Source: CAXNKH01 sp049296795
GTDB taxonomy: Bacteria > Pseudomonadota > Gammaproteobacteria > Burkholderiales > Burkholderiaceae_C
Assembly (NCBI GenBank): GCA_049296795.1
Contig: JBAQTC010000011.1
Span: 155,941 to 219,940 of the forward strand
DNA length: 64,000 nt
Reading direction: 5' to 3'
The notes beneath the pieces were generated by a model, which saw nothing but the letters and a program-made list of their open reading frames with translations, searched no databases and was not told the DNA's origin. The first letter of the stretch is position 1. Each line of letters opens with the position of its first letter. A program made the translations under genes and the position numbers. Positions 18,021 to 26,526 of the stretch are shown here, one piece after another.

Positions 18021-19106
18021 CTACTGTACGAGTGCCACCGATTTGACCTGCACCCATACCGCCCTGCCAAGGTGCAGCTCCAACGCTTCCCAGGCTTTGC
18101 GTGTGATGCGCGCCAGCAGCACAGATGATCCACAGCGCAGCCGCACCATGACCTGAGAGGGATGGACATCGGCTGCCATGGAATCGATGCAGGCTGGAAA
18201 ATGGTTCTGAATACTGGTGTGATGCGGTTCTTCGGTGGTGAGGCTGACGTCGCGTGCCAGCACACGCAGACGCACAAGTTGGCCCATGGCTACCCCACTG
18301 TCGCGCAGCCATAAGTCACCCCCAGCAAAGGACACGCGTGCCAGCTGCCAGTGCGCGTCGCGCTCGGTCACGGTCCCTTGCAGTAGGGCAGCGGCGTCCT
18401 CACCCAACACCACGGGGCTGTCGATGGACGACAGCACCTCCTCCAGCTTGCCCTCGGCCTGGACCCGACCGCGCTCGAGCACCACCAAGTGATCGGCCAA
18501 GCGAGCCAGTTCGTCGGCCGAGTGCGTGACGTAGAGCATGGGGATGCTGAGCTCGTCACGCAAGCGCTCCAGCCACGGCAGTATTTCCTGCCGACGAGCC
18601 AGGTCAAGCGCAGCCATCGGTTCGTCCAACAATAAAAGCTTGGGGGCAGTCGCTAGTGCACGCGCAATGGCCACACGCTGACGCTCGCCACCGGACAATT
18701 GGTCTGGCTGACGCTTTAGCAAATGGCCGATACCCAGCAGTTCGATGGCGGCCTGCAGCGTTTGCACGGCCTGCGGCGCTTGGGCACGTTTCACCCCATA
18801 CGCTAAATTAGCTTGCACGTCCAAGTGTTCAAACAGGCTGGCCTCTTGGAACACGTAGCCCAGCGCGCGCCGGTGCGTGGGCAGGAAAATTCGGGCCGCA
18901 TCGTCCTGCCAGACCTCGCCGGCCACATACACGATGGCCTTGTGTGCCCGCTCCAGCCCGGCCACACAGCGCAGCACGCTGGTCTTGCCTGAGCCGGAAG
19001 CGCCAAACAGCACCGTGATGCCTCGTGCTGGCAGTTTGAGGTCTAGCTGCAGCTCAAAGTCGGCCCGTGGCAGCGAGAGCCGGATTTGCAAGTCATTGGC
19101 GTTCAT
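18021..19106 (-). CDS. modC: Molybdate ABC transporter ATP-binding protein
   Basis: Energises molybdate uptake. Walker A GASGSGKT at residues 35-42, Q-loop FQEASLFEHL, signature LSGGERQRVAIARAL, and Walker B LLLLDEPMAAL are all intact. The C-terminal part (about 270-361) is a molybdate-binding Mop/TOBE domain that distinguishes ModC from other ABC ATPases. The ATG at 19106 overlaps the modB stop by four bases, so translation is coupled. Last gene of the modABC operon, controlled by the divergent ModE. Confidence 0.95.
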   Translation of the reverse strand: MNANDLQIRLSLPRADFELQLDLKLPARGITVLFGASGSGKTSVLRCVAGLERAHKAIVYVAGEVWQDDAARIFLPTHRRALGYVFQEASLFEHLDVQANLAYGVKRAQAPQAVQTLQAAIELLGIGHLLKRQPDQLSGGERQRVAIARALATAPKLLLLDEPMAALDLARRQEILPWLERLRDELSIPMLYVTHSADELARLADHLVVLERGRVQAEGKLEEVLSSIDSPVVLGEDAAALLQGTVTERDAHWQLARVSFAGGDLWLRDSGVAMGQLVRLRVLARDVSLTTEEPHHTSIQNHFPACIDSMAADVHPSQVMVRLRCGSSVLLARITRKAWEALELHLGRAVWVQVKSVALVQ

Positions 19107-19786
19107 GGCAGCACCCGCACAGTGCGGCGCTTGAGCAGCGACAGGCTGATTAACACAACGAAGGAGAACAGCACCATGCCGCCTGCCAGCCAATGGGCTT
19201 GGGCGTATTCCATCGCCTCGACAAAGCCATAGATTTGCGTCGAGACCACCCGGGTCTGGCCTGGGATATTGCCACCGATCATGAGGACCACGCCGAACTC
19301 GCCCACAGTGTGCGCAAAGCTCAGGATCGCCGCGGTGACCAGGCCAGCGCGCGCTTGCGGCAGCGCCACGCTGAAGAAAGCGTCCAGCGGACGCGCGCGC
19401 AACGTCGCCGCCACTTCCATAGGACGCGGGCCAACGGATTCAAAAGCATGTTGCAGCGGTTGCACTGCGAATGGCAGTGAAAAAACGACGGAGCCGATTA
19501 GCAGACCGGTGAAAGTGAACGAGAGCACGCCCCAGCCCAGCGCCTGCGTCAGCTGGCCCAACGGCCCTTGTGGGCCCAGGGCCAGCAGCAAGTAAAAACC
19601 AAGCACTGAAGGCGGCAACACCAGCGGCAACGTAACCAGGGCAATGAGCGGTGCGCGCCAGCGCGAGCGCGTCTGCGCCAGCCACCAGGCCAAGGGCGTG
19701 GCGATAAGCAATAGCAGTACGGTGGTGAGGCTGGCCAGCTCAATGGTGAGCCAGATGGCCTGCCAAGCTTCGGGGGAAAATTGCAT
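19103..19786 (-). CDS. modB: Molybdate ABC transporter permease
   Basis: A 227-residue inner-membrane subunit with five hydrophobic helices and the EAA-loop region around RARPLDAFFSVALPQAR that contacts ModC; GGNIPGQTRVVSTQIY is typical of ModB/CysT permeases. An in-frame TTG just before the ATG is possible but adds only one residue. It begins ten bases after modA and overlaps modC. Confidence 0.94.
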   Translation of the reverse strand: MQFSPEAWQAIWLTIELASLTTVLLLLIATPLAWWLAQTRSRWRAPLIALVTLPLVLPPSVLGFYLLLALGPQGPLGQLTQALGWGVLSFTFTGLLIGSVVFSLPFAVQPLQHAFESVGPRPMEVAATLRARPLDAFFSVALPQARAGLVTAAILSFAHTVGEFGVVLMIGGNIPGQTRVVSTQIYGFVEAMEYAQAHWLAGGMVLFSFVVLISLSLLKRRTVRVLP

Positions 19787-19796
19787 CAAAATTTAT

Positions 19797-20543
19797 TCAG
19801 GTCTTGTAGCCGTAGCTGCGGATAATGATGCGAACTTTGTCACTGCGCAGATAGTGCAACAGCGCGGCGGCGGCGGGGTTATTCTTGCCGTTCTTCAATA
19901 CCAGGGCATCTTGCCGAATCGGAGTATGCAGGCTTTCAGGAACGATCCAGGCCGATCCCTGGGGGATGCGACCTTCGGCATAGACCTGCGACAGCGCGAC
20001 AAAACCAAGCTGCGCATTTTCAGTAACGACAAACTGGAAGGTCTGGGCGATGTTTTCCCCCTGAACGAACTTGGGCTTCAGCGTTTCCCACAGGCCCAGT
20101 TGGGAGAGCGTTTGAACGGCCGCCAACCCATAAGGGGAAAGCCTGGGGTCCGCCAGAGCTAACTTCTCGAACTTGGCCGTCTTCAGCACCGCTCCTGCGT
20201 CGTCCACCACCGCAGCCTGTTTGCTCCACAGCACCAGTCTGCCGATGGCGTAGGTGAAACGGCTGCCGCTCACGCCCCACCCCTCCTGCTCCAGCTTGAC
20301 AGGGGTCTCGTCGTCCGCGGCCACCAGCACCTGAAAGGGCGCGCCATTCTTGATTTGTGCATAAAAGCGACCGGTGGAGCCAAAAGCCAGAATGACCTTG
20401 TGGCCAGTGTCCTGCTCGAACAACGCAGCGATCTTTTGCATAGGCGCGCTGAAATTGACCGCCACTGCCACAGAAACTTCGGCCGCCTGCGCCGCCATCG
20501 AACCAGCCAGCACAGCGAGCCAAACTGCAATCAGCCGTCTCAT
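19797..20543 (-). CDS. modA: Molybdate-binding periplasmic protein
   Basis: Start at 20543 is preceded by GAGGT. A signal peptide (about residues 1-22, ending AQA) leads into AEVSVAVAVNFSAPMQKI, then FGSTGRFYAQIKNGAPFQV, where the serines coordinate the oxyanion in ModA proteins. Mature length fits. First gene of modABC. Its ribosome site directly abuts the ModE-type operator, and a TATACT -10 on this strand (20580-20585) places the start of transcription inside that operator. Confidence 0.95.
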   Translation of the reverse strand: MRRLIAVWLAVLAGSMAAQAAEVSVAVAVNFSAPMQKIAALFEQDTGHKVILAFGSTGRFYAQIKNGAPFQVLVAADDETPVKLEQEGWGVSGSRFTYAIGRLVLWSKQAAVVDDAGAVLKTAKFEKLALADPRLSPYGLAAVQTLSQLGLWETLKPKFVQGENIAQTFQFVVTENAQLGFVALSQVYAEGRIPQGSAWIVPESLHTPIRQDALVLKNGKNNPAAAALLHYLRSDKVRIIIRSYGYKT

Positions 20544-20553
20544 GGAAAATACC

Positions 20554-20578
20554 TCGCTATTCATAAATTGAATAGCGA
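20554..20578. promoter_or_regulatory. ModE-type operator between modABC and modE
   Basis: A perfect inverted repeat with 10-base arms, TCGCTATTCA and TGAATAGCGA, around TAAAT. The CGCTAT...ATAGCG ends match the known ModE recognition pattern. It overlaps the predicted modA transcription start (the minus-strand -10 TATACT is at 20580-20585), so molybdate-loaded ModE would block modABC and possibly its own gene. Confidence 0.85.
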
Positions 20579-20627
20579 AAGTATACCGATGTGCGCGACT
20601 CAGCCGGGCTTTCGGTAATATGGCCGC

Positions 20628-21392
20628 ATGAGCAAGAAGACACTACCCCTGGCCGAGGTACTGGGCCACGAAGCCAGCGACAAGCGCATCGACATCCTGC
20701 GTCGCATCGGGCAGGATGGTTCCATCTCGCAGGCAGCTCGTGGCGCGGGCGTGAGCTACAAAGCAGCCTGGCAAGCGCTGGAAACCTTGGCTAACCTGGC
20801 CGGAATTCCACTGGTGGAAAAAGCGGTGGGCGGAAGCGGCGGCGGCGGCGCAGCACTGACCCCTGCCGGCCAGCGTGTGCTACAAGCCGCTGACGAATTA
20901 GCCCAAGCGCGCCAAGGCGTGCTGGCGCGATTGACGCAAGACCGGGACATAAGGGGCACGCCCGGTCTAGCCGCACTGGCCCTGCGTACCAGCATGCGCA
21001 ATCAGTTTCCCTGCAAGGTCGCAACGGTGACGCCGCATCAGGGTCTGATGCGCGTCAAGCTAGTGCTAGCTGACGATGGCGCCATCTATGCCCGCATCAC
21101 GCGCGAAAGCGCCCAACTGTTGGGGCTCAAACCTGGCTTGCCAGTACTGGCCCTGTGCAAAGCCACGGCAGTGCAAGTGGCAAAGCACATCGTGCCCGCC
21201 CCCACCCGCAATGTGCTGCAGGCCGTGGTGACGCGCGCTTCACGCGCAGCGGCTGGTGGTGAGGTGGGTCTGCACTTGCCCAGCGGTGTCCAATTGGTGG
21301 GTTTTGCTCAGGCCGGTCACGGCCTGAGACCAGGCCAAGCCGCCATGGCCTGTGTAGATGAAGCAGCTATAGTGATTGCAGCCGCGGTCTGA
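20628..21392 (+). CDS. modE: Molybdate-responsive transcriptional regulator ModE
   Basis: Full-length ModE of 254 residues. The N-terminal winged helix (about residues 20-85, IDILRRIGQDGSISQAARGAGVSYKAAWQAL split by a glycine-rich loop) binds DNA; two tandem Mop/TOBE domains follow (about 120-185, starting TSMRNQFPCKV, and 190-254, starting PTRNVLQAVVTR) and bind molybdate. It lies divergent from modABC across the dyad at 20554, the usual autoregulated arrangement. Confidence 0.94.
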   Translation: MSKKTLPLAEVLGHEASDKRIDILRRIGQDGSISQAARGAGVSYKAAWQALETLANLAGIPLVEKAVGGSGGGGAALTPAGQRVLQAADELAQARQGVLARLTQDRDIRGTPGLAALALRTSMRNQFPCKVATVTPHQGLMRVKLVLADDGAIYARITRESAQLLGLKPGLPVLALCKATAVQVAKHIVPAPTRNVLQAVVTRASRAAAGGEVGLHLPSGVQLVGFAQAGHGLRPGQAAMACVDEAAIVIAAAV

Positions 21393-21461
21393 GGCGGAAC
21401 CGAAATGCCTACGCCCCTAATGAATTAGAAAGTTCAACACCAGGCCAACCGTACAAACAAA

Positions 21462-21498
21462 GAAAAACAGCCTAGAGACTTTTGATCTCTAAGCTGTT
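21462..21498 (-). terminator. Intrinsic terminator of tRNA-Arg
   Basis: On the minus strand AACAGCTTAGAGA pairs with TCTCTAGGCTGTT around a short loop, followed by a run of T residues. It sits about 20 bases after the tRNA 3' end and reads in its direction. Confidence 0.8.
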
Positions 21499-21518
21499 GT
21501 TCTATAACGAAAAAGTTA

Positions 21519-21595
21519 TGGTGCGGCTGGCAGGAATTGAACCCACGACCCCTTGGTTCGTAGCCAAGTACTCTATCCAACTGAGCTACAGCCGC
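21519..21595 (-). tRNA. tRNA-Arg (anticodon ACG)
   Basis: On the minus strand the acceptor GCGGCTG pairs with CAGCCGC, the D-arm is GTAGCTCAGTTGGATAGAGT-like, and the anticodon stem CTTGG/CCAAG holds the loop CTACGAA with anticodon ACG. The T-arm has GTGGGTTCAATTCCTGC and the CCA end is encoded. ACG is read as ICG after deamination and decodes CGU/CGC/CGA. Confidence 0.97.
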
Positions 21596-21760
21596 GAAGC
21601 TGGCGATTCTAGCACGATGTTACATTCGCTGGCGTCAGCTTGTGCATCTCAAGTCAACAATTGGGGTGTTTTACGGCAAGAACCAACCGGGTGCAATCAG
21701 ATGGAAGACTCAAGGCAAGCCACCAAAACGCCTATGCCGCAAGAGCGATTCAATCCCTCA

Positions 21761-22573
21761 ATGAAGTCTTCCCTTATCGCCATTCATGGCTTGCGACAGA
21801 CCATCCGAAGTGGTCAATTCTTGGGTCACACGAGCGGCAGCGCCCCTACGTCGGTGCAAGGCAATGTGGTCATCCTGCCAGAAAAATGGGCGGAAGATTT
21901 CCTGCATTTTTGTCAGCGCAATCCAAAACCCTGCCCTTTATTGGCGGTCTCCCGACCGGGAGAACCCTTGCTTCCCTCCTTGGGGCATGACATCGACATC
22001 CGCACCGACGTGCCCCGCTACCGGGTTTGGCGCCATGGGGAATTAGTCAGTGAGCCGACTGACATTCAGAACCTGTGGCGCAAAGACTTGGTTACCTTTG
22101 TGATTGGCTGCTCTTTCTCCTTCGAGCAAGCCTTGATGGAAGCCGGTTTGCCACTGCGTCACGTCGAACAGCAGCGCAATGTCGCCATGTTTCGCACGCA
22201 AATCCCGACCGTCCGGGCGGGGCTGTTTCACGGGCCATTGGTGGTCTCCATGCGCCCATTCAGTCCAGCCCACGCCATCGAGGCGATACAAATCACCTCA
22301 CAATACCCCGCTGTCCATGGCGCGCCGATACACATTGGCATGCCCCATTTGATTGGGATTGGCGACCTCTCTCGCCCCGATTACGGCGACCCGATTGATA
22401 TTTTTCCCAATGAACTGCCGGTCTTTTGGGCCTGCGGTGTAACTCCGCAGGCAGCGATCTCACAGGCTCGACCTGATTTTTGCATTACCCATGCACCCGG
22501 GTCCATGCTGATCACCGACCTGTTGAACCACCAACTGGTCAGTCAGTCACTGGGCAAGCTCCAGGGGCTTTAG
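21761..22573 (+). CDS. DUF1445 putative hydro-lyase (D-glutamate cyclase-like)
   Basis: The open frame extends back through the tRNA, so the true start is internal. ATG at 21761 gives 270 residues and begins just before the family N-terminus (RQTIRSGQFLGHTSG); ATGs at 21701 and 21734 are alternatives, none with a clear ribosome site. Family landmarks are FCQRNPKPCPLL, a VIGCSFSFEQAL centre with a conserved cysteine, HIGMPHLIGIGDL and the late FITHAPG-like THAPGSMLITDL. Relatives are annotated hydro-lyases and one mammalian member is a D-glutamate cyclase. It overlaps the convergent cupin gene by four bases. Confidence 0.85.
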   Translation: MKSSLIAIHGLRQTIRSGQFLGHTSGSAPTSVQGNVVILPEKWAEDFLHFCQRNPKPCPLLAVSRPGEPLLPSLGHDIDIRTDVPRYRVWRHGELVSEPTDIQNLWRKDLVTFVIGCSFSFEQALMEAGLPLRHVEQQRNVAMFRTQIPTVRAGLFHGPLVVSMRPFSPAHAIEAIQITSQYPAVHGAPIHIGMPHLIGIGDLSRPDYGDPIDIFPNELPVFWACGVTPQAAISQARPDFCITHAPGSMLITDLLNHQLVSQSLGKLQGL

Positions 22574-23175
22574 GCCTTGGCTTCTTGGCCCAGTCCAACC
22601 GTCTCTAGCCGGGCCGCGTTAAAGCTGAAACCAGCCTGCTTGAAGTGGGCCAGCGCACCCGGTGCGACGGCCTCGATCGTGTCGGCCGCCTTGGCCGAAA
22701 ACGCAATGTCGTTCATGTCGTGTACGCCGCCGGTAATCAGAACCTGCAAAATTCCTTCGGTCGAACCGACATTGCGAAATGCCCGACAAACCCCGGGCGG
22801 CACTGAAATGGTGTCGAACATTTCGAGTACCACATGGTTTTCGCCTTGGTCATTCCATGCGAATTCGAATTGCCCTTGCAGTACCGTGAAGGTTTCAAAA
22901 GTCTGCTGGTGAGCATGCAGACCCGGGCCTTGGCCAGGTGGACAAACTGCCAACGTCATGGTCAAACCGGCAGCACCAATGATCGGTGCAGCGTTGTTAA
23001 TCGGGGTTTTACCCTTGCCCTCCAAACCAATCACCGAGAGCAATTTCCGCGCGTACACCACATCACGCGCGACTTCAGGCACAGCACTGTTTTTCTGAAT
23101 TTCCAGTGGCTGCAAATCCCGAAACCGTGCGATGCGGGTTTCCATTTGAGCTGGCGCGATGTGCAAGGTTTGCAT
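22570..23175 (-). CDS. Cupin-domain protein
   Basis: A 201-residue protein with a single RmlC-like cupin. Motif 1 is GLHAHQQTFETFTVLQGQFEF with two histidines and a glutamate for metal, motif 2 is the PPGVCRAFRNVG region. The start at 23175 has GGAGATC upstream. The C-terminal quarter has no recognised domain. Function unknown: such cupins range from dioxygenases to ligand sensors. The gene faces the DUF1445 gene and its promoter region contains the FNR-type box at 23221, which could serve this gene, the microprotein on the other side, or both. Confidence 0.8.
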   Translation of the reverse strand: MQTLHIAPAQMETRIARFRDLQPLEIQKNSAVPEVARDVVYARKLLSVIGLEGKGKTPINNAAPIIGAAGLTMTLAVCPPGQGPGLHAHQQTFETFTVLQGQFEFAWNDQGENHVVLEMFDTISVPPGVCRAFRNVGSTEGILQVLITGGVHDMNDIAFSAKAADTIEAVAPGALAHFKQAGFSFNAARLETVGLGQEAKA

Positions 23176-23220
23176 GACGATCTCCAAAAGGGACAGGGGA
23201 AGAAGAAATCAACCGACGAC

Positions 23221-23234
23221 TTGATCTGGATCAA
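23221..23234. promoter_or_regulatory. Perfect FNR/ANR-type box
   Basis: TTGAT-CTGG-ATCAA matches the FNR/ANR/CRP-family anaerobic consensus TTGAT-N4-ATCAA without a mismatch. Its centre is about 41.5 bases before a plausible start near 23269 (with TATCCA at 23255-23260 as a weak -10), the class II activator spacing for the rightward microprotein. Confidence 0.7.
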
Positions 23235-23296
23235 ATGGCGGCGTGCCTTCTGAGTATCCAATGTTTTTCATTGACTCACCCCAAAGGAGCATGACA

Positions 23297-23407
23297 ATGG
23301 AAATTTGGAGCCTGATCCTGATCGTCGTTATACCGTTCCTGTCGTTCCCTGCCGCCGTTGGCTATGCTTTTTGGAGAAGAAGTATCGAAGATGGAAAACG
23401 ACGTTAA
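23297..23407 (+). CDS. 36-residue single-pass membrane microprotein
   Basis: AAGGAG lies seven bases before the ATG, a strong ribosome site. The product has a short polar start (MEIWS), one hydrophobic helix (about residues 5-26, containing LILIVVIPFLSFPAAVGYAF) and a basic tail WRRSIEDGKRR, so it should span the inner membrane once with the C-terminus in the cytoplasm. No family was recognised. The perfect FNR-type box upstream suggests low-oxygen induction, as for small subunits of terminal oxidases or other respiratory complexes, but no oxidase gene is nearby. Coding is supported by the ribosome site and helix, not by homology. Confidence 0.65.
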   Translation: MEIWSLILIVVIPFLSFPAAVGYAFWRRSIEDGKRR

Positions 23408-23437
23408 TACTGCGGGGACGGAGTGAACTCAAAGACT

Positions 23438-24346
23438 TCAAGTGCGGGTGAAGCTCCCGGGCGCCTGTTGCAGGCTTGACACTTCATTGGTCAGCGTGGT
23501 TCGACGCAAATCACGCACCTGCAGCGGGTCGTAACGGCGTGCCCGGTGCATGGTGACCCGGTTATCCCACATCACCAGATCCCATTGCCGCCAGACATGG
23601 GTATAGACAAACTGAGCCTGGGTTGCGTGTTCAGTCAAATCGCGCAACATAGCGCGTGCCTCGGGAATGGGAAAGCCTTCAATCTCCCCCGCATGACTGG
23701 CAAGATAGAGCGACAAGCGGCCGGTACCAGGATGCCGACGCACCAGACGCTGGCGCACCGGCGCCCATTTAAGACGCTCGTCCTCGGTGAAGTCGTCAAA
23801 GCCCAGAATGCCGCGCGAAAAAACCTGGCTATGTAGACAAATCAGATCATGAAGCTCGGTCTGCGTTGGCTGGTCCAGCGCATCGTAAGCTGCACGCATG
23901 TCAGCGAACTGCGTGTTGCCCCCGGTGGACGGGATCCGTCGAGCCGACAACAGCGAATATTTAGCTGGAATTTCCTTGAACGAGCTGTCGGAGTGCCAGA
24001 GTAGGTTACCCAGGCCGAACAGTCGGCGCCGGTCATCCCGGGCCAGCAACTCGCCGTGTTGGTCCAGATTGGAAATATCGTTAAGGTCCAAACTGACGCG
24101 TCGGTCTTGCAACGCGCTGATATCGCCCGTGGCTTGCTCCAAAGGCCCGAGTTGGCGACTGAAGGCCACTTGACTGTCGTCGTCGAGCTGCTGGTCGTGA
24201 AATACCAGAACACCAAAGCGATCCATTCCGGCATGGATCGCGCTGACCTCCTCATCGCTCAAGCGCCGGCTCAGGTCAATGCCAGAGACTTCGCCAGCAA
24301 AAAAAGACCGGCCAACGGGATCGAACGGCTTGATAGCAATACTCAT
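23438..24346 (-). CDS. TauD/TfdA-family Fe(II)/2-oxoglutarate dioxygenase
   Basis: A 302-residue enzyme; the ATG at 24346 has GGAG five bases upstream. The iron triad is readable: His118 and Asp120 in LLWHSDSSFKE and the distal histidine in VMWDNRVTMHRARRYD, whose following arginines hold 2-oxoglutarate. These are the landmarks of TfdA (2,4-D dioxygenase) and TauD. It probably hydroxylates an ether, sulfonate or amine-linked acid to release a catabolisable product. The Bug protein gene lies just upstream on the same strand with a 28-base gap and may bind its substrate. Confidence 0.9.
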   Translation of the reverse strand: MSIAIKPFDPVGRSFFAGEVSGIDLSRRLSDEEVSAIHAGMDRFGVLVFHDQQLDDDSQVAFSRQLGPLEQATGDISALQDRRVSLDLNDISNLDQHGELLARDDRRRLFGLGNLLWHSDSSFKEIPAKYSLLSARRIPSTGGNTQFADMRAAYDALDQPTQTELHDLICLHSQVFSRGILGFDDFTEDERLKWAPVRQRLVRRHPGTGRLSLYLASHAGEIEGFPIPEARAMLRDLTEHATQAQFVYTHVWRQWDLVMWDNRVTMHRARRYDPLQVRDLRRTTLTNEVSSLQQAPGSFTRT

Positions 24347-24374
24347 GCGCACTCCACAGACGGCTTACTTGTTA

Positions 24375-25376
24375 TCAATTGGGCTTGATGTCGGCTTGAC
24401 GTATCACTTTGCCCCACTTCACAGATTCGGTTTTGACAAATTCAGCGAATTCCTCGGGCGTGCTGACCGCGGGGTCGATACCTTGGGCCACCAATTTGTC
24501 GCGAATTTCAGGCAAGTTGATGACCTTGGCGATTTCGCGTTGAAGCTTTTGAAGCACGTCTTTCGGTGTGCCGGCAGGAACCATCATGCCGTACCAGTTG
24601 ACCGCCTCCAGTCCAGGCAAGGATTCATTGGCTGCAGGCACATCGGGCAGAATGGACAAACGCTTCGGTCCGGTGCTGGCCAGGACGCGTAGCTTGCCGG
24701 CTTTGACATGCGGCAATCCAATCGCAACGGCGTCGTATCCCATTTGAACCTGGCCACCGAGTAAATCGTTCATTCCCGGCGCACTGCCTTTGTAGCTGAC
24801 ATGAACGGTTTTGATTCCCGCCACCATATTGAGCATCTCGCCGGTGAGATGCGGCAATCCGCCATTGCCGCTGGAATAGAAATTCACTTTCCCGGGATTG
24901 GCCTTGCCATAAGCGACCAACTCACTGAGGTTCTGCGCCGGGAACTGGGGGTGGGCGTAAATCAGGAAAGGCACCGAAGCAACTTGCATCAAGGGCACCA
25001 GGTCCTTGTCGATGTTGAACGGCAGGTTGGGCATGAACAAGGGGTTAATGCTGATGTTGCCTGTGGTTCCCAGAAAAACGGTGTAGCCATCGGGTGCCGC
25101 TTTGGCCACCAGGTTGGTTCCCAAAATCCCTGCCGCCCCGGGCTTGTTGTCCACCACCACGTTTTGGCCCAGGACCTCAGAGAGTTTGGGAGCAATGATG
25201 CGCGCCATGATGTCAATACCACCACCCGGAGGAAATCCGATCACGATGCGAACTGGTCGGTTCGGAAACTCCTGCGCGAACGCTGAGTCCATCCCGCCCA
25301 TGGCGACAACACACAGACTGAGCGCCGACAGAGCGCGTTTGAAAATTCGAAATGATGAACAGCGGGTGGGTGTCAT
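24375..25376 (-). CDS. Bug/TctC-type periplasmic solute-binding protein
   Basis: A 333-residue protein with a signal peptide ending AFAQE and the mature-start signature FPNRPVRIVIGFPPGGGID. VDNKPGAAGILGTNLVAK and TVHVSYKGSAPGMNDL are further family landmarks. No membrane transporter genes adjoin it. It is the first gene of a two-gene leftward unit with the TfdA-type dioxygenase and is divergent from the BNR-repeat gene. Its ligand is presumably the dioxygenase substrate; this is inference from position. Confidence 0.92.
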   Translation of the reverse strand: MTPTRCSSFRIFKRALSALSLCVVAMGGMDSAFAQEFPNRPVRIVIGFPPGGGIDIMARIIAPKLSEVLGQNVVVDNKPGAAGILGTNLVAKAAPDGYTVFLGTTGNISINPLFMPNLPFNIDKDLVPLMQVASVPFLIYAHPQFPAQNLSELVAYGKANPGKVNFYSSGNGGLPHLTGEMLNMVAGIKTVHVSYKGSAPGMNDLLGGQVQMGYDAVAIGLPHVKAGKLRVLASTGPKRLSILPDVPAANESLPGLEAVNWYGMMVPAGTPKDVLQKLQREIAKVINLPEIRDKLVAQGIDPAVSTPEEFAEFVKTESVKWGKVIRQADIKPN

Positions 25377-25433
25377 GGTGAGTCCGTGGTGTCAACAATA
25401 GATTTTTTAATCGTAGTATATTTTCGGTCTCCC

Positions 25434-25443
25434 CCTGATCAGG
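25434..25443. promoter_or_regulatory. Palindrome in the Bug/BNR divergent promoter region
   Basis: CCTGATCAGG is a perfect 10-base palindrome just before the BNR-repeat gene's start codon. It is short and could arise by chance; a regulator site is possible. Confidence 0.2.
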
Positions 25444-25452
25444 CAATTCCCT

Positions 25453-26511
25453 ATGAAGCAGCAGGTTCATGTTTACGCCGGTACCGCAGGCCATTCGGCC
25501 TGGTTCAGTGAAGACCTGGGTCAGACCTGGGTCCACCCCAACAGCAACTCGGGCATGTACCTGGAAGCGCGGGTCTGGAGCTTCTCAAGCCACCCCGAAC
25601 AAACCCAACACTTGTTTGCCGGCACCGACATGGGGTTATTTCGCTGGGACGAGGCCCCTGCCCGCTGGACCCTCCTGCCCTGCCCGGTGCAGGATGTCTG
25701 GGCTATCGCCCAAGACCCGCGCGCTGCCCAAGTGCTGATTGCAGGGGGACGCCCCGCCTGCTTTTACCGCTCGGAAGATGGTGGCCAGCATTGGGAGAAA
25801 CTGGATGTTCCCGGCATCAGCCAGTTTTCTGAAATCAACATGGGGCCAACCCGGGTGACCCAGATTTTGTTTGACCCGGTCACGCCCGATGTGGTCTGGG
25901 CCACAGTCGAAATCGGTGGCATCTACCGCAGCACGGACCGTGGGAGAAGCTGGGAACTGAAAGACCAGGGATTGATCTCGGCCGATGTCCATGGCATTGC
26001 CGTGGTGGCGCGCGTCGGCCTGGGACCACTCGTTTATGCCACCACCAACAAAGGCCTGCATGTCAGCGAAGATCAAGGCGAAAGCTGGCGTTTTCAGGAA
26101 CTGGATTCGCCCTGGCAATACACCCGGGCCATCGTTGCGCGACCTGATAACCCTGCAATTGTTTTTTTAACCAATGGCAACGGCCCGCCCGGCAACGACG
26201 GGCGGCTGCTGCGCAGCTCCGACCATGGCCGGCATTGGCATGAGATTGAATTACCCGGTGAACTCAACAGCACGCCCTGGTGTCTGGCGCTCCACCCCGT
26301 CAACCCCAAGCTCATCTTTCTCGCCACCAACCTGGGTCAATTGTTTCGCTCGACCGATGGTGGTGAACACTTCGAAAGATTGCCGCATGAATTCGGAGAG
26401 ATTCGCGCCCTGCATTGGCGTAATCTGCCCGAAGGCATACGCCAACAAGCCCATTCCATCACCCGCCCCATGCTCAAGGCCGCACAAATTCGCGCCCTAG
26501 CCGCTGCCTGA
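25453..26511 (+). CDS. Six-repeat BNR/sialidase-like beta-propeller protein
   Basis: A 352-residue protein made almost wholly of BNR (Asp-box) repeats SxDxGxxW: SEDLGQTW at 18-25, SEDGGQHW at 107-114, STDRGRSW at 160-167, SEDQGESW at 205-212, SSDHGRHW at 255-262 and STDGGEHF at 300-307. This predicts a six- or seven-bladed propeller. There is no signal peptide, so it should be cytoplasmic, and the sialidase catalytic residues are not evident. Related proteins are labelled exo-alpha-sialidase or photosystem stability factors without proof. It is followed by the signal-less binding protein after 15 bases in the same frame, so the two are surely co-transcribed. Confidence 0.85.
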   Translation: MKQQVHVYAGTAGHSAWFSEDLGQTWVHPNSNSGMYLEARVWSFSSHPEQTQHLFAGTDMGLFRWDEAPARWTLLPCPVQDVWAIAQDPRAAQVLIAGGRPACFYRSEDGGQHWEKLDVPGISQFSEINMGPTRVTQILFDPVTPDVVWATVEIGGIYRSTDRGRSWELKDQGLISADVHGIAVVARVGLGPLVYATTNKGLHVSEDQGESWRFQELDSPWQYTRAIVARPDNPAIVFLTNGNGPPGNDGRLLRSSDHGRHWHEIELPGELNSTPWCLALHPVNPKLIFLATNLGQLFRSTDGGEHFERLPHEFGEIRALHWRNLPEGIRQQAHSITRPMLKAAQIRALAAA

Positions 26512-26526
26512 CTCACTGATGCTTCC

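Noticed and set aside
21482..21760. N-terminal extension of the DUF1445 gene
   Set aside because: It would read through the tRNA-Arg gene on the opposite strand and is unlike the family N-terminus.
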